Shown in pieces: positions 58,520 to 64,000 of a stretch of 64,000 bases of DNA (the stretch's first letter is position 1; every line of letters begins with the position of its first letter). The notes beneath the pieces were generated by a model. The model had not been told where the DNA came from, ran no database searches, and saw only the letters and a program-made list of their open reading frames with translations. The position numbers and the translations under genes were made by a program. This DNA is from Monomorium pharaonis (lineage: Eukaryota; Arthropoda; Insecta; Hymenoptera; Formicidae): assembly GCF_013373865.1 (NCBI RefSeq), contig NC_050472.1, positions 6,133,276-6,197,275 of the forward strand, in the 5' to 3' direction.

Positions 58520-61500
58520 TCTTGACCACCTCGTGCACGGGCGATTCATACCACGTACGCGCGTATCATACTCGGGGCTAGAAAGCGTAGGTTCGGCTTT
58601 GTTCTACGCTTCTCTCGCCGGGCCGGGCGGGAAGCGAGCAACAAATCATATCGACACGGACTCGGCGCGGACCTCTCCATTCGTCTCCCACACCCACGGC
58701 ACCGGCGTTGTCTGTCCCCTTATCGGCATCGTCTCGTGATAAAATAATCTCGCGAACGGCTTCATAAATATATAAAATTTGTCCCCGCGCGCGTTAATTA
58801 GCGTCCTCGCGGCGCAACAATTAATTAGCGCGAGCGCGGGAGAGATCCTTGCGACTTTCAAAGCGGAGACGGATAAATCAACGACGCGCGCCGGTGGCCT
58901 CCTCTCCTGCACATTCGCGAAATAAATTTTAGCAACCTTGTTCCGTCCCGCGTGGGAGACGAAGGACAGCTGATCCGGCGAGGGTGGCCAGTCTGCTTAC
59001 GTCAGACCATATATACGAGACAATAATAATAATAATAATAATTAGGTAATGCTATTAATATTGCAAGAAAGTATGACGAAAAAAATTAAAGTTATTTAAC
59101 TTTCTAAATAAGATCTATTGTTAGAAACTTGGAACTATATATTTCACCGTTTTGTAACCAAAACGGTTAATGTTCCAACTTTATTTTTTACTTGAAGCTA
59201 GAGACTAAATCCGAGAGAACCTAACCCTGAATCAGACAGATATTGGATAACGTTCCACGTAAATCACTCGATCTCTTTAAAATAGATTATTTTATTGTCT
59301 TCCAGATGGCTGAATTGAGATAGAGTTTAGCGACAGTAACTGTCATCGTTGCTGGCGCGCGCGCGTGCGAAATTATAGCGGCGCGCAACAAATTCATGTC
59401 TAGGCTATGAATAACGTTTGTCAATAAATTGCCGCGTGTGGGCGGGCCGCGAGTCCTTCCTTCGACGTTGATATTATGTTAAACGCTCATTGTCTCGCGC
59501 GGATGCGCGCATTCCACGAAGGATTCGACATACTTCGGCTCGCTCTCGCGGTCCCGTAATCGTCTTCGTGGAAGCGAAACCGAGAGGCAGGTAGGGAGAA
59601 AGAGACGAGCGATTTACGCGTGCCGATGAGGTTTCGCCTTGAAGCCCGAAGTCTCCTCGTGAACTCGATCGCGGCGACCTTAATGAAACGGCCGAGGATT
59701 TTTCCCGCCGCGTTATATGTTACTAGCCCAACTGCGGGCCATAATACGGCAACGGTATGCCCGTTATTATTCCGAAACATGATAAAAGCGTCGGCAAGAG
59801 ACGGCGGATGAATAAAATCGATTTTACGCGGCATAATGGAAGTTTGACATAAACATTCCATAAGAAATAGTACGCCGTAAAAATTTGTCCAATTCTTCAA
59901 TGTTTTATTTTTATTTTCTCCAATTACGTAAAGTTCTAAATTTTCAATATCTATAATAATAATTTCTAAAATATGAATCGCGTGTAGTTTTATTGACGTA
60001 TATAGATAAAAGGTTCGATGAAAGAACTTTTCCTTGGATTAGATTAGATAAATCGTTCTGCGTGATAATCGAGTCGGATAAATTTTTCTCAGCTTAAGAA
60101 TACGACTGGTTTTTAATCGCACTGAAAACTCGGGGGAACTCGAATCTGCCGCGGCTTAAATCAAAATTGTAGATCGCATCGCGTCAGGCGATGGAGATAA
60201 GGAAAGAGAGAGCGAGCGAGAGAGAGAGAGAGAGAGAGAGAACTGGACTGCGAGAAGTCGCGGAAAATAAGAGGAGCCCCGGTGTAGTTCAGGGTTGTTG
60301 AAATTTATTTGCGATCGTGCATATAAGATACAGCGGTTCATTGCAATAACACTTCTTCTAACAGGTTCTCTTGCCTCCTCCGATAAAATCATCGGCGGTC
60401 GCGTTGCGCCTTTTGCAACGCCCTGTACACAGGTCGTGTGTGCGCCCCCCCAGTTCGGATTTCTTTTAATAACGCTATTAAGGCGACGTCGCTTCGCGGC
60501 GTCGGGAACTTTTCTTCTTATTGCCGCCGTCTATTCTTCTCCCTTTTGGGTTAACAGGGTCTTTCTGCGAGAGAACGCGCCTTTCTTTCAATTTCCTTTT
60601 TAAACGAATTTTTCTCACCTCTCTCGCCGTTGGTGGCGCAGCGTGTTATCTTCGCCAGGCACATCGGCGAGCCATTCGAATTTGGTATCGCGATATTTCT
60701 TCGATTCGTAGAACGCAACCCGGCGCACTTTGGCGTTGCAATTAAGTTGATCTTTATTCGCGACCTTCCCGCCACTTGCGCCTCGCGTATAATAATAGTG
60801 ATTTTAAACGCTCGCGGCCGAATACATTGCGTTTATTTGAGAACTACGCAATATTTTATCGTTGTAGTCGAGATTACACTTGCGTTAAGAGTATCGGAAT
60901 TACCGTAATTAGAAAACGCTAATTGGAATTTACGAGTCGCCTGAAAATTTGATACCGAAACTCTTCTGAAATATATCCCCGTTGAAGATTTTACGTCTCC
61001 CGGGGGACGATAATTTGCGTGCGATAATTACACGTCTAATCTGCTTCGTCCGGCGTTGCGATCGTAAGTTTCTATATTCTAAATTCTCACCGCTAATTGC
61101 ACGGTTGATAATGTCCGCGAGGACGGCGAGAGGAAACGGTGGTCGAACGAGGAATACGCTAACCGGCGATTTACCGCGTAACCGGGTTAACAAGCGGGCG
61201 AACGAGGAGGCGTTCGAGAGATTCGTGCTAACGCATTCGCAATTACCTTAAAGCTAACGTCTACGTTAGTGATAGAGAGCGTGTCTTCGTAAGAGGCAGG
61301 ATCGTTCGCGGATTTTTCTCTCTTTTTTTTTTGCGGCTCGTACGGCGACGATAACGAAGTTGCTGTACACGCGGTTAAGTGCCGTGACGCTACCGTTGTC
61401 CGGGTTAACGCGCCTCTTCCACTTTTTAAGACACGTGATTCACACATTTCCACGCGGCGCGACGTTAATTGTCGCGGAGGTGTTAAAGCTGGCAACGGGC

Positions 61501-62399
61501 GATGTAACGCTCGCGACTTTGGCGTCCCGATTTACGTTTATACGCGAATATAAACGTCGGCTGTTAGCTGATGCATAAGAACGCGATGTTACGGACACGT
61601 TTCGCCGTCTTGATAATACCGTATAATGGTTAGCGTCGCGCAAAATGTGGCACGGACGCCGCCGTAATTTGTCGCCGTAATTCCGCGCCGGCCTCGGACG
61701 TCGGCGTCGTCGAGAGAAAAATCTCCGCGATGGCGCAATTATACGTCTCTCGTAAAAGGCACCTGCTTCCCAAACGCGCGGCGTCAGTCTTCACGTCGTC
61801 CACCTCGTTGGAAAGCGCGTTTTCCGCACGCACAATTATTTTCCCCTCTTCGATCTCGCGGCTTCCGCCGCAGGGAATGACTGATCCGCATGCAGTCATT
61901 TCGGTTTAGCGACACACGAATCCGAATATATACATTTGTACATCATATACATTATATCGTATGCACATTTTTATAATTGGATGAAAAACATTTAAATGGA
62001 GAATAGTTAAAATGAGATCTGTTAGAATGGCAAGAGAGCTAAAGAGGAAAAGTTGATTTACGTTTAATAAATTAAAGATTTAATTGAGCATTCTTTTAAT
62101 TGAATAAACATTCAGTTGGAAGAATGCTTAATTAAAAGACAAATAAATCAATCGCGCGCGTATCTTCTCTGCCACGTGGAATTTCTAGGACGGCACGCCG
62201 AGAGCTATCGTTCGCGGAACGAGACGAAGCGTACGTATCTTGCCCCTCTCGCGGGCTGCATTGTCTCGCGGGTTTATTAGTATTCCTGCGGGTCTTTTTT
62301 TTCGCCGCAAGGTCGATAATTATTATCGAATCAAAGGGGGACGCGCGTGATGAATCTCCTCCTCGCAGCCGTTCTTCTTTTATGCAGGTGCGTGCATTG

Positions 62400-62400
<1 letters not shown>

Positions 62401-62426
<26 letters not shown>
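62401..62426. repeat. (CT)n microsatellite
   Basis: About 13 CT units, 13 bp after the candidate recursive splice site at 62387/62388; it could act as part of an intronic pyrimidine-rich context. Confidence 0.85.
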
Positions 62427-62435
<9 letters not shown>

Positions 62436-64000
62436 GCTCTCTCGGTGTCGAGAGGTCGGTCTGAAGGCTCCCTCCGGGAATATGGAGACGCGCTGATCCA
62501 CGCGCGGCAAGCGCGGAGATGAGACAAAAGAGAGGTACGAAAGAACGCGGCGCATCCACCTCCGACGCATCCTTGGAAATAATCATCAGCCATCGGACGT
62601 GTGACCTTCGGCTCGCGTCAACGTCGCCGGTTTTCCCGGGTAGAAATTCGCAAATAACTGGATAAATCTCCGTCACGGATAAATTGGCGCGCGATTATCG
62701 CGCGCGTCGCGATTTCGGCGGCTTCCATGCGGAGAAGGAATTCTACGCGGGACTTGAGCGACGCCGAACTGCCTGTAAAACGCGTGCCGTTGCGAAATTA
62801 AACAGTTTGTATCGTTTGCGTGTGCGATGATAATGAGAGTTCACGCAGGGGACGCAGATTTTTTTTCGGGGAATGTTTCGTTAAAGACAGTAATATATTT
62901 TTGTAGAACGGATTACGCATGTCTTTTACAGCCGGTCGATTATACATGTTTCTAGTAATTTTTATTACATGTACATTTAAATAAATTCTTTTAAGTTGGG
63001 TCTTTTATATATAAGTTAAATTATTTGCATTTTAAAATTTCATTATTCTGAAACAAAAGATTTTCCAAATTATTATGCAATTTTTAATGAAATAGAAAAA
63101 ATAATGCTGTAATTGCTTTCCACAATTTATTGTATAATCAAACACAACAATTATAAATATAAATTATGTTTGAGATTGTTAGATAATATGAGCTTTATTC
63201 GCGCGTTAATCCTCGGTGAATATTCTCATGAGAACGTCTCGGAAGGCCGCCTGCGAAGACACCGGCTGGGAAGTGTTCTGAGAGACCGGAAGAGATGTTT
63301 TCTGACCAAACACTGACGAAAAGGGTTTGCTCTGTAAAATACGATGCTTTTTATCCATAGCTTGGTAGTCCCAGAAAAATTCTGTAATGCGTGCATCCGC
63401 CGTAAAATCTCATGCAAGGAGAAACGCCGAGGGGAGAATTCGAGCAAGTACTCCGCGAAGAAAGGTTATTCTTTCCGTAAAATATGATATCCTGTTCACG
63501 ATCGCGCGTCTTATCGTCACAGTATAAATTGCCGCTTCCGCCATTTCTCCAGCAAACAGAGAAGCTTTACTTAATTAACAAAAGCATCTTGCGTTAATGA
63601 TCGCTGAGGCATTAGCTTGCGGAAGTAGAAACTTTGAAAGTTGCCCGACATCATTATTCCTGGAGAAAAGAAAGAGTTTTTGAACATTGCAATGTTTTTA
63701 TATTTATATTTTGCATTAATGAAACGATGAGACGGAAGATTAAGCATAATAAGTTAATTCTATTCAATTAATTTTTTTCATATTTATGCATCGTAAAGAA
63801 ATCGAAATGTAATAATATGTTTAAAGATATTTTTGTGTATACTTTCTAATTAAATTATACATTGATATATTAAATACGTATGTATAAATTTATTTTATTT
63901 AAATTATATTTTTAAAATGTTTAGAGAGCACCATAAATAAATTTTATTTCTAAATTATGCTATATATTGCAACATTGATGACATAATTGTAATACCTTAT

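Larger units (their letters stand above)
52161..64000. other. Long non-coding stretch
   Basis: No recognisable gene. CpG-rich blocks alternate with AT-rich ones (54880-55340, 62880-64000). Microsatellites lie at 58475-58515 (GA), 60217-60240 (GA) and 62401-62426 (CT), plus a TAA repeat near 59023-59042. An acceptor/donor juxtaposition TATGCAG|GTGCGT lies at 62387/62388. Overlapping frames on both strands lack domains and ATG-consistent coding structure. Confidence 0.55.

Overview
This window looks like nuclear DNA from an insect, most likely an aculeate hymenopteran such as an ant. The reasons are the mosaic of AT-rich and CpG-rich non-coding DNA, the many long CT/GA, CA and trinucleotide microsatellites, a Ty3/gypsy LTR retrotransposon, a jockey/R1/I-type LINE, and intron-like signals with no bacterial gene organisation. 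The species is an inference. No multi-exon host protein-coding gene can be recognised. The window reads as a gene desert or the inside of a very long intron. A branch point, pyrimidine tract and back-to-back CAG|GTAAGG at 15012-15045 (a ratchet-type recursive splice site) supports a long + strand intron.

Layout. 1-8526 is non-coding with microsatellites, short palindromes and a 91-bp tandem duplication; the one plausible host coding element is a 34-codon ORF at 5422-5526 predicting a single-pass membrane micropeptide. 8527-9553 and 20976-21968 are two direct copies of a ~1 kb duplication, each carrying a tRNA-Leu-like gene with pol III A/B boxes and a T-run terminator. The tRNA body is almost identical in the two copies, but the anticodon-loop/intron part is unrelated. 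Foldback MITE-like elements lie at 10886-11034, 20826-20977 and 22365-22677, with another inverted-repeat element at 9564-9842. 22678-39000 is non-coding, rich in CpG and microsatellites.

39000-52200 is a transposon cluster. It holds a decayed gag fragment (40172-40627) and a complete Ty3/gypsy element (41272-46458, minus strand) with LTRs that read as identical, a 4-bp target duplication and one intact Gag-Pol frame starting with a SAP-like DNA-binding domain. The element sits inside the 3' part of a dead LINE (reverse transcriptase 46783-48297, endonuclease 48648-49709, minus strand). The LINE endonuclease carries an in-frame 8 x 27-bp minisatellite, and its RT has lost catalytic aspartates. 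Further on are a GC-rich promoter-like block (50321-51088), a solo LTR with a 4-bp target duplication (51423-51803) and a possible PIF/Harbinger end (51891-52160).

52200-64000 is again non-coding, with microsatellites, a G/C mosaic and a few splice-like signals.

The genes do not form a pathway. The story is successive mobile-element insertion (LINE, then gypsy into it, with an independent solo LTR beside it) in a host gene desert, plus a duplicated tRNA-like locus whose 3' end is of the type the gypsy element appears to use as primer.
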